The position numbers and the translations under genes were made by a program. Positions 43,718 to 53,387 of a DNA stretch of 64,000 nt are shown in pieces; positions within the stretch are counted from its first letter, which is position 1, and every line of letters begins with the position of its first letter. The notes under the pieces were generated by a model, which saw nothing but the letters and a program-made list of their open reading frames with translations, made no database searches and was not told the origin of the DNA. Source of the DNA: Thiodiazotropha sp040793985 (lineage in GTDB: Bacteria > Pseudomonadota > Gammaproteobacteria > Chromatiales > Chromatiaceae); contig JBFNJI010000013.1 of the NCBI GenBank assembly GCA_040793985.1, positions 89,962-153,961 of the forward strand. Direction: 5' to 3'.

Positions 43718-44020
43718 TTAATGTGGTAGAGGTTGAAGGCGGCAGCTTCGAGACGATGTGCATACAACCTTAAAATGAGATCCCTCAAATTCAATTATGG
43801 TTAAAGTTTGTATGCTCTTTATTTCAGTAATATTGTGTTTAAAAGGTATATCTATTCTTTTTAGCGTAACTTCTTTACCCGCGGAGTCCACGGCAACAAT
43901 GTTGCCTTCTTTATCGATACTGTAAAAAAAATTGTCTGATTTTTCTGGCATGGTTTGCGCAGCACAAGCGGTCATAGGCACTATGAACAGTAATACTATA
44001 AGCGACTTGATGATATTCAT
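43718..44020 (-). CDS. Small secreted lipoprotein of unknown function
   Basis: From ATG 44020 a 100-residue protein with lipobox MTAC (signal MNIIKSLIVLLFIVPMTAC). The longer frame from 44074 adds residues unlike a signal peptide. The rest has beta-type segments (GNIVAVDSAGKEVTLKRIDIP; TLTIIEFEGSHFKVVC) and two Cys near the C-terminus. No family is recognised. It follows the FecR-TPR-barrel gene in the same orientation and may belong to its transcript. Confidence 0.6.
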   Translation of the reverse strand: MNIIKSLIVLLFIVPMTACAAQTMPEKSDNFFYSIDKEGNIVAVDSAGKEVTLKRIDIPFKHNITEIKSIQTLTIIEFEGSHFKVVCTSSRSCRLQPLPH

Positions 44021-44073
44021 ATCGTTTCTCCTGTGATTGTGGCTTGAATTGTTTGTATTGCGATAACACAGCA

Positions 44074-47000
44074 TTAACTTGAAAAACGCAGTATGAACTT
44101 CCCGTAGATTACCCTTTCTTGGCTAAGCTCGTAAAAGTTAGTGTCTTTTTCAGAAGATAAAAATACTGAATTATTTATTCTGTCTTCATAGTTAAATGAT
44201 TTATCAAATAGGTTCTTTACACCAAGTGAAAACTTACCCATGCGCTTCGGCAAGTTGTAGGTGAGGCTGCTGTCAACCAACCAAAAATTGTCATCACCGT
44301 CGATTTCAGTCGGCAGGAAAAAATCATCGAACACTTGATACTCACCTTTCTGGTTGTGGTATGTGGCAAGTAGCTCAAACGTCAGGTCCCTTGATGGACG
44401 GTATTTGAAACCGACAGGTAACCGATAAGTTTTTAAAGACAAAACGTTGGGTGCAAAGGCCTCTTTCAGGCCTTCATAATCCTCATAGTCAAGTTCGACT
44501 CTGACATTGATTTTATTATTCGGTATGTAGTAGACATATGCTTCCACAACTTGCTGTGAGGAGTCGAAATTCCTTGGCCCGGTCAGTGTAAAGATACTTG
44601 ACTCCAAATCCGCATGCAAAATCGAGGCGCCAGCATAAAAGTTAGGGTTTATCTCATGATCGATAGCTAAACCATATCTATTTGAATCGACGATAACATC
44701 ACTTGAGAAGTCATTGTAGATTTGGTTGAAGCCGGTTACTTGGGATGGTTCCAGTGTAGCGTCATCGTCATATCGCCTACTTTCGCGGAATGCAGAGAAT
44801 CTTACAGTGGTTGTTGGTGTCGCATTCCATGAAATGCCGAACTTTGGATTAATTTGATCCTCATCTATTTTTTCAGTGGGAAAAACAATATCGCCCCCTG
44901 CTGGTAAAACGGTACGCATTTTAAAAGTTTCTTCAAAATCTGTATAAGCAGCTCCAAGCGTCAGATTGACTGTTTCTCCCATGGGAAAAAAAGTATACAA
45001 ATAAATACGATCGTACTTTTGATTGATGCTTGATCTATCTATGTCATCAGTATATCCAAACTCAGTGGTAGTATCTGAATCAGCCTCGATGGAGCTTCCA
45101 CCGAGTACTGTTTTTACATCTCCGAATGTGTTTAGCCATTGTAGTTCCCGGTTATCAATTTCATCGTCGGCAAGAGTGTTTGAGGAGAAAAACCCTGTAC
45201 CAAACTGCTGATCAGTCGTGTTGTCGGAGTGTTGTATATTTCCGATAATCAGAGAGCCGACTGCAAACTGGTGCCTTATCCCTAAGCGGTAGTCATTTCT
45301 TTCAACATCACCTGTAAAATCGGGAGTTGCAAAATCGTCGGGATAAAAATGCTGGTTGAGATAGCCATTTTCCTGGTCACCTTCAGAGAGCTCGAGTTGC
45401 AGCATTGTTTCAGGTGTTATATTGAGTTGTGCAAAAGCTGTTAAGGTGTCTTTTTCAAGCCAGTCGGCATCCCGGAAGCCGTCGCTTTCGTAATGATATT
45501 GCCCAAGGCTGAGACTGAAGCGGTTATGCAAATAGGATACAATTACGTCTTCACCCCAAGTATCGTTTCCTGCAACAAAACCATCGATAAGTAGAGTGGC
45601 TCCGGACTGAATAAAGAGAGGATTAAACTCGTTATACGAGAGCCTGGTTGGGCCGTCAGCCAGTTGTAAGTCACTTAATTTAGGACGTAGCGTATGAGCG
45701 TTTAGTGGCTGTAGCAGCTTTGATTGCAACAGATCACTGTCTACTGCAAGTCTTCGTTGAGGCTGAGTGGCGTTTATGTCTGCCATAAAACGATGGCTAG
45801 AGAAGTTGTCTGGTGCTTGTGACAATGCTGTAGCGCCTTCAACAACTGCCATCCTTTCAAATCCCAAATCCGTGTAAATACGAGCTGAGGCAACATTTCT
45901 TGCGGCTTCATCCTGATCCAGAAGTTGACGGGACCTGTAAACACCCCGGTTGCTATTCAGCTTGACGGCCTGTCGTTGAGATTGTAGTGCTTCAACCGGA
46001 TCGTTTTCAGACTGCAGCAGTATCGATTCGTAATACCAGGCGGTAGGATCGTTTGGGTCGAGCTCTTTTGCCAGGGTGAATTGCTGGAAAGCCAGATTGT
46101 TACGATTCTCTTCGTAATAGGTCTTTCCCATATAACTGCGCAGCAGGGCATTGTTGGGATCGAGCAGTACAGCTGTCTCTATCTCTTCGCGCCCTGACGT
46201 CAAGTTGCCTTTGCGAATCTTCAGCAAACCTAGACCCAGGCGGGGTAGGGGGGCTGCAGAATCAAGAACGATTGCCTTTTCGAATGCATGTTTGGCGTTG
46301 TCCAAATTGACATCTCGCAACGAGGCGAAACCTAAGACGGTGTGGGATAACGAAAGGTTGGGATCGAGGGTGGCTGACCTGTTGGCGGCTTCACGTGCCG
46401 CACGGCTGTTGCCTGTCATCAACCAGACTTCAGCGAGTCGTGCTAGTGTCAGGGCGCTCTCAGGAGCCAGTTCCGCCGCCCGCCGACTGTTTGCCAAGGC
46501 CGCAGGTATGTCGAACATGGCTTGATCAACATAGGATTGCGCCATATGGGCGGCAGCTGATTGGTTATCCTTCTCCAGGGCCTGCATGGCCAGTTCGGTT
46601 GCATCTTGCAGCCGATTCTGGACTATCGCCTCTACAGCAGACCGGGACAGGGTGTCGGCTTCTCCGGGAAAAACGGGTAGCGGTGGATAATAAAGTGCCC
46701 AAGCGACGGTATCGAATGGTTTGGCGAGAGCTGTTTTGACTGGCTTTTTATTCAATGCTGCATGAGCAGCCTGGTTTGCCTCCAGCTTGACGGTTCCATC
46801 ACTGTTGCGGGCGACTACAATGCCTTCAAGGACAAACACATCTGTGGCTTCGTTCTCGATACGGACAACAAATTCAGTTCCCTCGATTGAGGCATTTACA
46901 TAGGGTGTTCTGACTTCGAGGCTCTTGGGCGTGCGGCTTATGAAATGGACGGCGCCGCGCAGCAGATCCAGCAGTGAGCGGGATTCCTTCTCGATCTGAG

Positions 47001-47292
47001 AGAAGGTCAATGATGAGTTGGCATCAAGTCGTATAAGGGTATCGTTAGCCAAGCGGGCCGCTGCTTTGGCGTCATTGTTGGTTCTGATTGAATCGCCCGC
47101 ACAGAACTGATCGTCGAGTTGCGCCGGGTGCCAATTTTCTTGATCTGCGATCCTTTTTTCAACACTACCTTGCAAGGAGACCAGCTGGGCGACATGTGCA
47201 CATTCACCAGATATCAGCTGCTGCGAAAAGGCCAAAATGAAAATAACAAAAGAGTATTTCGCGAGCATTGTAAAGTCTCTGCAATGCTGCAT
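44074..47292 (-). CDS. FecR-domain, TPR and outer-membrane barrel fusion protein
   Basis: A 1072-residue protein. Signal segment near residues 10-28, then a FecR-type domain (about 35-190; QLVSLQGSVEKRIADQENW in part, FCAGDSIRTNNDA, RLDANSSLTF, VRTPYVNASIEGTEFVV), TPR repeats (about 230-480; ELDPNDPTAWYYESI) and a C-terminal beta barrel from about 550 with many alternating beta motifs ending FILRFSS. The barrel resembles TonB-dependent receptors without a plug domain. This suggests a channel or secretin-like exporter with periplasmic peptide/LPS-contacting repeats. ATG 47292 has AGGGGA upstream; ATG 47268 is also possible. Confidence 0.78.
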   Translation of the reverse strand: MQHCRDFTMLAKYSFVIFILAFSQQLISGECAHVAQLVSLQGSVEKRIADQENWHPAQLDDQFCAGDSIRTNNDAKAAARLANDTLIRLDANSSLTFSQIEKESRSLLDLLRGAVHFISRTPKSLEVRTPYVNASIEGTEFVVRIENEATDVFVLEGIVVARNSDGTVKLEANQAAHAALNKKPVKTALAKPFDTVAWALYYPPLPVFPGEADTLSRSAVEAIVQNRLQDATELAMQALEKDNQSAAAHMAQSYVDQAMFDIPAALANSRRAAELAPESALTLARLAEVWLMTGNSRAAREAANRSATLDPNLSLSHTVLGFASLRDVNLDNAKHAFEKAIVLDSAAPLPRLGLGLLKIRKGNLTSGREEIETAVLLDPNNALLRSYMGKTYYEENRNNLAFQQFTLAKELDPNDPTAWYYESILLQSENDPVEALQSQRQAVKLNSNRGVYRSRQLLDQDEAARNVASARIYTDLGFERMAVVEGATALSQAPDNFSSHRFMADINATQPQRRLAVDSDLLQSKLLQPLNAHTLRPKLSDLQLADGPTRLSYNEFNPLFIQSGATLLIDGFVAGNDTWGEDVIVSYLHNRFSLSLGQYHYESDGFRDADWLEKDTLTAFAQLNITPETMLQLELSEGDQENGYLNQHFYPDDFATPDFTGDVERNDYRLGIRHQFAVGSLIIGNIQHSDNTTDQQFGTGFFSSNTLADDEIDNRELQWLNTFGDVKTVLGGSSIEADSDTTTEFGYTDDIDRSSINQKYDRIYLYTFFPMGETVNLTLGAAYTDFEETFKMRTVLPAGGDIVFPTEKIDEDQINPKFGISWNATPTTTVRFSAFRESRRYDDDATLEPSQVTGFNQIYNDFSSDVIVDSNRYGLAIDHEINPNFYAGASILHADLESSIFTLTGPRNFDSSQQVVEAYVYYIPNNKINVRVELDYEDYEGLKEAFAPNVLSLKTYRLPVGFKYRPSRDLTFELLATYHNQKGEYQVFDDFFLPTEIDGDDNFWLVDSSLTYNLPKRMGKFSLGVKNLFDKSFNYEDRINNSVFLSSEKDTNFYELSQERVIYGKFILRFSS

Positions 47293-47752
47293 AGAGATCC
47301 CCTAAATTCGGTTTTTTTATCCAATAAATATTCAGAGCCTAGCCAAGAGTTAAGCAAAAAATATTTCTACAGCTTGTAGGTATATAGTAACTAAAATTCA
47401 CGATTATGCGAATTTATTTCATATCTACTAATGCTATTGGGCCACTTTTTTAATGTAGATTATTCATTCTTTTCGATAACACACTCTCCCTCAACTGGAT
47501 CATTTCCGGAATTCATCAAAAAAAGGCAATAATCCCAACAACTTATGTGGGCATTCAGTGTCGAAATATTTTACGCCTGATACTATTATCTGCATTAAAT
47601 GCTTATGATAACCATATGATATGGTTTTGATATTGTTATCATGGCTTGAGTTGTGCATTCCACATAAATAAACAGCACAATCAAACAAAAGGTGGAAAAA
47701 AAGCCGACATGCTCAGGCTGGCTTGGGCGAACCTGAATCCGGCTTTGTTTCT
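47293..47752. other. Intergenic region without recognised features
   Basis: This 460-base AT-rich stretch between the FecR-TPR-barrel gene and the SleB-type gene shows no credible gene. It should hold divergent promoters, but I see no element clear enough to name. Confidence 0.3.
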
Positions 47753-48376
47753 ATGATAACAATGAAAACCACGGCCTCCAGACAAAATCCCCACACCGCC
47801 AATGCGATCAGGTTGTCGTTGTTTGTCTTTGGCGTATGTGGCTTTTCCATCGCCATCGCAGAAGAAATAACCGTTCGCTTAGCGGCAGAAGATGATCTTG
47901 AGCATTTGCTCACGCTATACCAGGAGCCAATTTCGGATCAGGCAAACCCGGAGATCGAATGTCTGGCGAGGAATATCTACTTCGAAGCGCGCAGTGAATC
48001 GGAACAGGGGCAACGAGCGGTTGGACATGTGGTCATGAATCGCGTCGCTGCGAAAGGCTATCCGAATACAATCTGTGCCGTGGTCAAGCAGGGAGGTGAG
48101 AAGAGACGCAACCGCTGCCAGTTCTCCTGGTGGTGCGACGGCCGCTCGGATCAACCGGTGAACAAGAGAGCCTGGCGGAGATCGCTGGAATTGGCCCATG
48201 CGATCTTGAGCGGCCGCTCCAAAGATCCTACGGACGGGGCGCTTTGGTATCATGCGGATTACGTCAAACCGGTGTGGAGTTCGGCGCTGGTACTAGGCAA
48301 GAAAATTGGGCATCATCTTTTCTATCTCAGTAAAAAACAGCCCGTATATGCGATGAATTCAGCGCCTGCGCTATAA
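47753..48376 (+). CDS. SleB/CwlJ-family cell-wall hydrolase
   Basis: A protein of about 207 residues. A hydrophobic N-terminal anchor or signal (ANAIRLSLFVFGVCGFSIAIA) is followed by the Hydrolase_2 domain: ECLARNIYFEARSESEQGQ (catalytic Glu), VGHVVMNRV, YPNTICAVVKQGG, CQFSWWCDG and WYHADYVKPVW. The family cleaves peptidoglycan glycan strands. Periplasmic. I use ATG 47753 instead of the upstream TTG. It is a single-gene unit. Confidence 0.9.
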   Translation: MITMKTTASRQNPHTANAIRLSLFVFGVCGFSIAIAEEITVRLAAEDDLEHLLTLYQEPISDQANPEIECLARNIYFEARSESEQGQRAVGHVVMNRVAAKGYPNTICAVVKQGGEKRRNRCQFSWWCDGRSDQPVNKRAWRRSLELAHAILSGRSKDPTDGALWYHADYVKPVWSSALVLGKKIGHHLFYLSKKQPVYAMNSAPAL

Positions 48377-48455
48377 GCCCCTGGTGACTGTCCACGGCAG
48401 GATCCCGCGCAGTTCTTTATAAAAGCATCCCCGTGCTGGATCCTTGCCTGAGGCT

Positions 48456-49016
48456 TCATGCCCCCGCGACTTCGATGAGCTTGCCGTTCCTGCAATCATA
48501 GATATATCCATGAATTGGTATGTCGTCCGGGACCAGCGGATGGTTGCGTATTCTGTTCACGTCCTCGGCCACACTCTTGGCATTGTCAGAGATTGTCAGC
48601 CAATTGATGAACTTGCCTTCTACGGAACCACCGCCACCAGCGCTATCATGCCAACCGTTGGCATCTATGGTTGCCGTTTTAAGACTGCTTGCAAGCAGGT
48701 TGCCCATTATCTCATTGGTAAAAGTCAACATTCCGCAATCCGTATGATGAATGACAAACCACTCCTTTGTGCCAAGCAACTTATAGGAGATTACGAGGGA
48801 ACGGATTGCATCGTCGTTTGCTCTTCCGCCAGCGTTGCGAATCACATGGGCATCGCCTTCGGATAGTCCGGCAAACTTGGCCGGATCAAGCCTGGCGTCC
48901 ATGCAGGTCAGGATCGCGAAACGGCGCCCGGGCGGCATGGGAAGCTTGCCCTTGTCGCCAAAATCATCTGCATACGCCTTGTTTGCGGACAGGACTTCAT
49001 CAAGTATTTTACTCAT
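48456..49016 (-). CDS. Beta-class carbonic anhydrase
   Basis: A 186-residue enzyme converting CO2 and water to bicarbonate and a proton. Zinc ligands and partner residues are visible: Cys38-x-Asp40-x-Arg42 in TCMDARLD, His91 and Cys94 in IHHTDCG. The length (no N- or C-terminal extension) fits the small bacterial beta class. It is cytoplasmic. It stands alone between SleB and DUF3179, convergent with the SleB gene. Confidence 0.93.
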   Translation of the reverse strand: MSKILDEVLSANKAYADDFGDKGKLPMPPGRRFAILTCMDARLDPAKFAGLSEGDAHVIRNAGGRANDDAIRSLVISYKLLGTKEWFVIHHTDCGMLTFTNEIMGNLLASSLKTATIDANGWHDSAGGGGSVEGKFINWLTISDNAKSVAEDVNRIRNHPLVPDDIPIHGYIYDCRNGKLIEVAGA

Positions 49017-49193
49017 TCTTCACTCCTCACAGGGATATGTCATGAATTGACCTTTCCCAGTTAGACAGCCGTTCCGCTCGCTATTATGTAGCGCAAAATA
49101 CCGGGTATTATCGATGCGATTCTCTGCGAGAAGGAGTGCAGATTATCCTGCGCTGCCGAGTTTGCCCTTTGCCTGGCCTGCATCCTGTACCTG

Positions 49194-50135
49194 CTATTCC
49201 ACCTGAAACAGTAGGGTATCCGGATGGAATGTATACCAGGCAAACCAGAAGGCAGTGATGGAGTGAATCATTTCGCCGGTGGAGTTGAAAACGGCTGCTG
49301 TCTGATTCTCGACGTCATAGTGGACTTCAATCGTTTCTCCGCCCACATCGTCCTTTAGCCTGCCCGTGGTTTTCGATAGCTCGACAAAGGGATAGGCCTT
49401 GTTTATGCCATCAATGGTAACGCCCACAACCCGCTCCTTGGGATGATAGCCTTTGGCGCTAAACTCCACCGGAAAGTAGATTGCGCGACTGGTCTCGTAA
49501 TCACCATAGGGTGAGCGTCGGTAATTGCGTGAAAAGCCGGTATCATCGGATAAGACCTGAGACCCGGGATAGCGTTCGAGCCAGTCGGACCATGTGGTGT
49601 GGTGGAGGGCAATAGGCTGCAGGTGCTGGCCCTTTAACTTGCCGCTGACGGCCTGCATCCTGATCTGTGACCAGAGTGATTCACTATCCCGGTCATAAAG
49701 CAGCATATCGCTGTTATAGAGTAATCCGGAAACACCAAAGCTGAGAGATCTGTTGTTCTGTTTCGATTTGAATGCGATACCGGTGCCGCACAGGGGACAG
49801 AAGGTGATCGCGACCGGCTCACTTCCAAATTGATCGTTGACGATCTCATGCCAATTCAATATGGCGATAGGATAAGCCTTGACCTGACCATTGTAAGCTA
49901 GGCCGAGCACGCGGTCCTCAGGGGTCAGGTAGTCTACCTCATGCGCGGAAATAAACTTCGGACTGTCGATGGCGGGTATGCCGTCCTTCGGCGGCCCGCC
50001 AGGCAGAATCTGTTCAATCGGTATCAATGCATCCGTAACATCAAATCCGCTTTTGTAACTCCTTGCATCAGCAGTGGCAATCCAGAGGTAGGCGACTGCC
50101 AGTATAAAGGGGATCGGTAGCTGTCTTGTTTTCAT
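49194..50135 (-). CDS. DUF3179-family exported protein
   Basis: A 313-residue protein with a signal peptide (PFILAVAYLWIATADARS) and the DUF3179 pattern: VLGLAYNGQVKAYPIAILNWHEIVND (in part), ITFCPLCGTGIAF, FGVSGLLYNSDMLLYDR and ESLWSQI. The CPLCGT pair may bind metal or form a disulfide. The family is widespread and uncharacterised. It starts five bases after the HD-GYP gene and should be co-transcribed with it. Confidence 0.88.
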   Translation of the reverse strand: MKTRQLPIPFILAVAYLWIATADARSYKSGFDVTDALIPIEQILPGGPPKDGIPAIDSPKFISAHEVDYLTPEDRVLGLAYNGQVKAYPIAILNWHEIVNDQFGSEPVAITFCPLCGTGIAFKSKQNNRSLSFGVSGLLYNSDMLLYDRDSESLWSQIRMQAVSGKLKGQHLQPIALHHTTWSDWLERYPGSQVLSDDTGFSRNYRRSPYGDYETSRAIYFPVEFSAKGYHPKERVVGVTIDGINKAYPFVELSKTTGRLKDDVGGETIEVHYDVENQTAAVFNSTGEMIHSITAFWFAWYTFHPDTLLFQVE

Positions 50136-50139
50136 CTTT

Positions 50140-51048
50140 TCAATTTATTGCAAGTGCGGCTGCCGATGTGGCGACAAACTCACCGATCAGATCCATGTCC
50201 GCCTTGGGCTGGAAGGATTTTACGGAACCGCTACGCCCGGTTGGATGGATAGCAATCTCTTTATTCGTTTTTTCCAAAACGGCTTCTGCACGACAGCTGG
50301 GACAGTAGATATACTCGCCACTCTTTTGATTGCGTGTCACCACGATCGTTGGTCCGCATGTCAGGCAGTTCTGGACGGGTATGCCCTGGTCGCTATGTCC
50401 GAGAATTGCGTTCAATCGCCCGGATCTCCCGAGATCGATGAATATATGGCCGAAATTACCATCGAACTGGGTATGCAGATTCAGCTTAATACCCTTCAGC
50501 GCATTCTCGAGAGATAAATTGCGACGATAGGGACGCGCACTGGTCATGGCGTCGAAGGCATCGCAAATACTGACGATGCGCGCATCGATCGGCAGATTGC
50601 CTTCGTCCAGCCCAAACGGATAGCCTGCTCCATCCGGACGCTCATGATGGTGCAGAATGGTGCTTTTTACCAGTGATCCCAGAGGGTGTCCGGCTAAAAT
50701 TCTCGCCCCGGTCTCGGGATGACATTGGATGGATTGGTACTCTTCTTCATTCAGCCTGCCCGGTTTCTTCAGTATCAGGTCGGATACGCCGATCTTTCCA
50801 AGATCGTGAAGGAATCCTCCCAGGGTGATGCGCGCCACTTCGTATTTGCCCAATCCCAGCGTTTCGGCGAGGAGTCGACTGTATTGGGATACCCGCCAGA
50901 GGTGGCCGCCGGTATAGGGATCCCGGGCCTCCACCATCCAGGCCATCACCAGGAGTGATTGCAGTAGCGGTTTGATATCCTGCTGCTGGCTTATCCGGGC
51001 CTCGTACGGCTCGAACCAGGATCTGGCAGAGGGTAGAAGAGTGATCAT
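50140..51048 (-). CDS. HD-GYP-domain cyclic-di-GMP phosphodiesterase candidate with zinc-ribbon end
   Basis: A 302-residue protein from ATG 51048. The HD-GYP core is complete: HLWRVSQYSRLLAETLG (first His), FLHDLGKIGVSD, HHHERPDGAGYPFGL (GYP signature) and SICDAFDAMTSARPYR. The family degrades cyclic di-GMP. The C-terminus has two CxxC pairs (NCLTC and YCPSC), a likely zinc ribbon. There is no receiver or membrane sensor domain, so the input signal is unknown. The stop lies four bases before the DUF3179 start. Confidence 0.9.
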   Translation of the reverse strand: MITLLPSARSWFEPYEARISQQQDIKPLLQSLLVMAWMVEARDPYTGGHLWRVSQYSRLLAETLGLGKYEVARITLGGFLHDLGKIGVSDLILKKPGRLNEEEYQSIQCHPETGARILAGHPLGSLVKSTILHHHERPDGAGYPFGLDEGNLPIDARIVSICDAFDAMTSARPYRRNLSLENALKGIKLNLHTQFDGNFGHIFIDLGRSGRLNAILGHSDQGIPVQNCLTCGPTIVVTRNQKSGEYIYCPSCRAEAVLEKTNKEIAIHPTGRSGSVKSFQPKADMDLIGEFVATSAAALAIN

Positions 51049-51323
51049 TATCCGGTGCCTCGTCGTTGCGCAAACCAATCCAGCTCCAACCCGTCTGTTC
51101 CCCGTGACGGGAGTCAACTGACCAACCACAGTAACGATACGTATGCTTTCGATCTATGGATTCAGCCACGTATCCATGTGGCGATCATGGTCAATTAGGA
51201 TCGCTGCCCTGCAGCGAGGTATTATTCAGACTACAAGGCCTGAACGGATAGCAAGCGTCAAATCAGGCAAGTCGATAAGTGGAACATGAAGACAAGAATC
51301 ACCGAAATATTAAAGGGATTGTT

Positions 51324-52490
51324 ATGATCAACACTGTCGCCATCGCCAACTATCGATCGCTTTTGAACCTGGTGATCCCGCTTGGAAGTCTCAATGTGGT
51401 TACCGGTGCGAATGCCAGCGGCAAGTCCAACCTCTACCGTTCCTTGAGATTGCTGGCGGAGACGGCGCAGGGAGGCGTGATCCATGCATTGGCGAAGGAG
51501 GGTGGACTGGAGTCCACCTTCTGGGCGGGTCCGGAAAACATTTCGCGAAGAATGAAACAGGGGAGCGTGCCTGTTCAGGGTGGGCCGAAACAGGCGAGAA
51601 CACGCCTCAGACTGGGTTTTTGCACGGATGAGTTCGGCTATTCCATTTCACTCGGCCTGCCAACCCCCTCCACATCCGCCTTTGCCCTCGATCCCGAGGT
51701 CAAGCGCGAATGCATTTGGGCGGGAAATGGTTTCAGGCCGGCGAGTCAGCTTGTGGATAGAACTGGCGGGGTGATCAAAATCCGGGAGGGTCGTCACTGG
51801 GAGGTGATCTCCCAGCATGCGAACAGCTTCGACAGCCTCTTTGGGGAGATCGCCGATCCGGTGAGAACACCCGAGGTTATTACCCTGCGGGATAATATCC
51901 GAGGCTGGCGATTCTACGACCACTTCCGCACCGATGCGGATGCGCCGGCGAGACAGCCGCAACTGGGTACCCGAACACCCGTGCTGCATCACGATGGACG
52001 CGATCTTGCCGCGGCGCTGCAAACGATCAGGGAGATAGGTGATACTGCAGCCCTCGATGAGGCGATCGGCGATGCCTTTCCCGGATCGGAATTGACTATC
52101 AATATACGCGGGGATGGCCGCTTCTCCATCGCACTTGGCCAGTACGGATTGCTTAGGCCGCTGTCGGGATTTGAGCTGTCGGACGGCACCTTGCGTTATC
52201 TGCTCTGGGTTGCGGCCCTCCTGACACCCCGGCCACCGCCGCTGATGGTGCTGAACGAACCCGAGACGAGTCTCCATCCCGATCTGCTGCCGGCTTTGGC
52301 GCGACTGATCATTAAGGCCTCCGAGCAAACACAGGTTTGGGTCGTATCCCATGCAACCCGCCTGATTGCCGCCCTGGAAAAGTCGGAAAACTGCCATTCG
52401 CTGGGGTTGGAGAAGGAGCTGGGGCAGACGATCGTGAGGGATCAGGGTCTGCTGGATGAGCCCGCTTGGCATTGGCCGGATTTAAAATAG
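51324..52490 (+). CDS. SMC/OLD-like AAA ATPase
   Basis: A 388-residue ATPase from ATG 51324, which has AAGGGA upstream; the longer frame starts 45 bases earlier. Walker A GANASGKSN (about residues 28-36), ABC signature-like LSDGTLRYL, Walker B PLMVLNEPETSLHP and a switch SHATRLI. This is the AAA_15/21 class of RecF/SMC-like ATPases, often in DNA repair or defence modules, but no nuclease or TOPRIM domain is fused or adjacent. It may act with a partner elsewhere. Confidence 0.85.
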   Translation: MINTVAIANYRSLLNLVIPLGSLNVVTGANASGKSNLYRSLRLLAETAQGGVIHALAKEGGLESTFWAGPENISRRMKQGSVPVQGGPKQARTRLRLGFCTDEFGYSISLGLPTPSTSAFALDPEVKRECIWAGNGFRPASQLVDRTGGVIKIREGRHWEVISQHANSFDSLFGEIADPVRTPEVITLRDNIRGWRFYDHFRTDADAPARQPQLGTRTPVLHHDGRDLAAALQTIREIGDTAALDEAIGDAFPGSELTINIRGDGRFSIALGQYGLLRPLSGFELSDGTLRYLLWVAALLTPRPPPLMVLNEPETSLHPDLLPALARLIIKASEQTQVWVVSHATRLIAALEKSENCHSLGLEKELGQTIVRDQGLLDEPAWHWPDLK

Positions 52491-52628
52491 TGAGGCTGAT
52501 CCTGGCGGTGGTTAAGCACTTGTTCAGGACCGAACGATTACACTCTTTTTGTGGCATGTCAGAAATCGTGGGACCGAATTTGCATTCTCTGCATTTTCAC
52601 ATATTGAGAGTGGTCTATATTTGTGCAT

Positions 52629-53222
52629 ATGAAATATTTCATTACCGAACAGATCAGGCAATCTACTCCGCAGAATTTACCGCAAAAGTTACTGCAACTA
52701 AAAACTCCTGGATATATCTCATGTTTTACCAGGCATCCTGTTGTTGTATCGATACTGATTATTTCTGCGCTGTTCTCAGGCTGCGCTACAGTATCAAAGC
52801 CATCCGTATATAGAACTGACAACGTTAAAACGGCCAAACCCGCCGCTGCAACCTACGAACTGCACCCTGTGGTTGCGATTGCGGAAAAGCTTAGGGATAA
52901 GCCCTATCTTTACGGCGGTATCACTCCCAAAGGTTTCGACTGTAGCGGTCTTGTTCACTACGCCTATCTGAAGACCGGCAAAACGATACCGAGAACAACA
53001 TGGAACCAGTATCGAATTTCGCAACGCCTGCCGTTCAAAAATGCCAAACCCGGGGACCTGCTGTTTTTCAAAATAGACTCGCGCAAATTGTCCCATGTGG
53101 GACTCTATGCGGGTGATGGCCGCTTCATTCACGCCTCAACGAAACAGAATCGGGTGATGGATGCCTCGCTCAATGACGCCTATTGGCGAACACGATTGAT
53201 AGGGGTAGGGAGGATCCAATGA
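52629..53222 (+). CDS. NlpC/P60-family cell-wall peptidase lipoprotein
   Basis: A protein of about 197 residues. A transmembrane signal with lipobox (ILIISALFSGC) is preceded by an unusually long N-terminal extension of about 45 residues. The NlpC/P60 core has FDCSGLVHYAYLKTG (nucleophile Cys), PRTTWNQY, GDLLFF and LSHVGLYAGDGRFIHAST (His). The family cleaves peptide stems of peptidoglycan. ATG 52629 is preferred to the GTG six bases upstream. Confidence 0.9.
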   Translation: MKYFITEQIRQSTPQNLPQKLLQLKTPGYISCFTRHPVVVSILIISALFSGCATVSKPSVYRTDNVKTAKPAAATYELHPVVAIAEKLRDKPYLYGGITPKGFDCSGLVHYAYLKTGKTIPRTTWNQYRISQRLPFKNAKPGDLLFFKIDSRKLSHVGLYAGDGRFIHASTKQNRVMDASLNDAYWRTRLIGVGRIQ

Positions 53223-53387
53223 CACGCATTGGAACCGGTATCCATGAAACCGGATATGGGCAAGAGAAGAATTAAATTCTCGCCACTTCAGTCTGCCTTT
53301 ATGTTGCATAAATAAGCGACAGGATTCTCAAAAACGCCGTTACGCTCATGGTAACTTATTCCCAAATATAAAGTACGGGTAAAGAAC

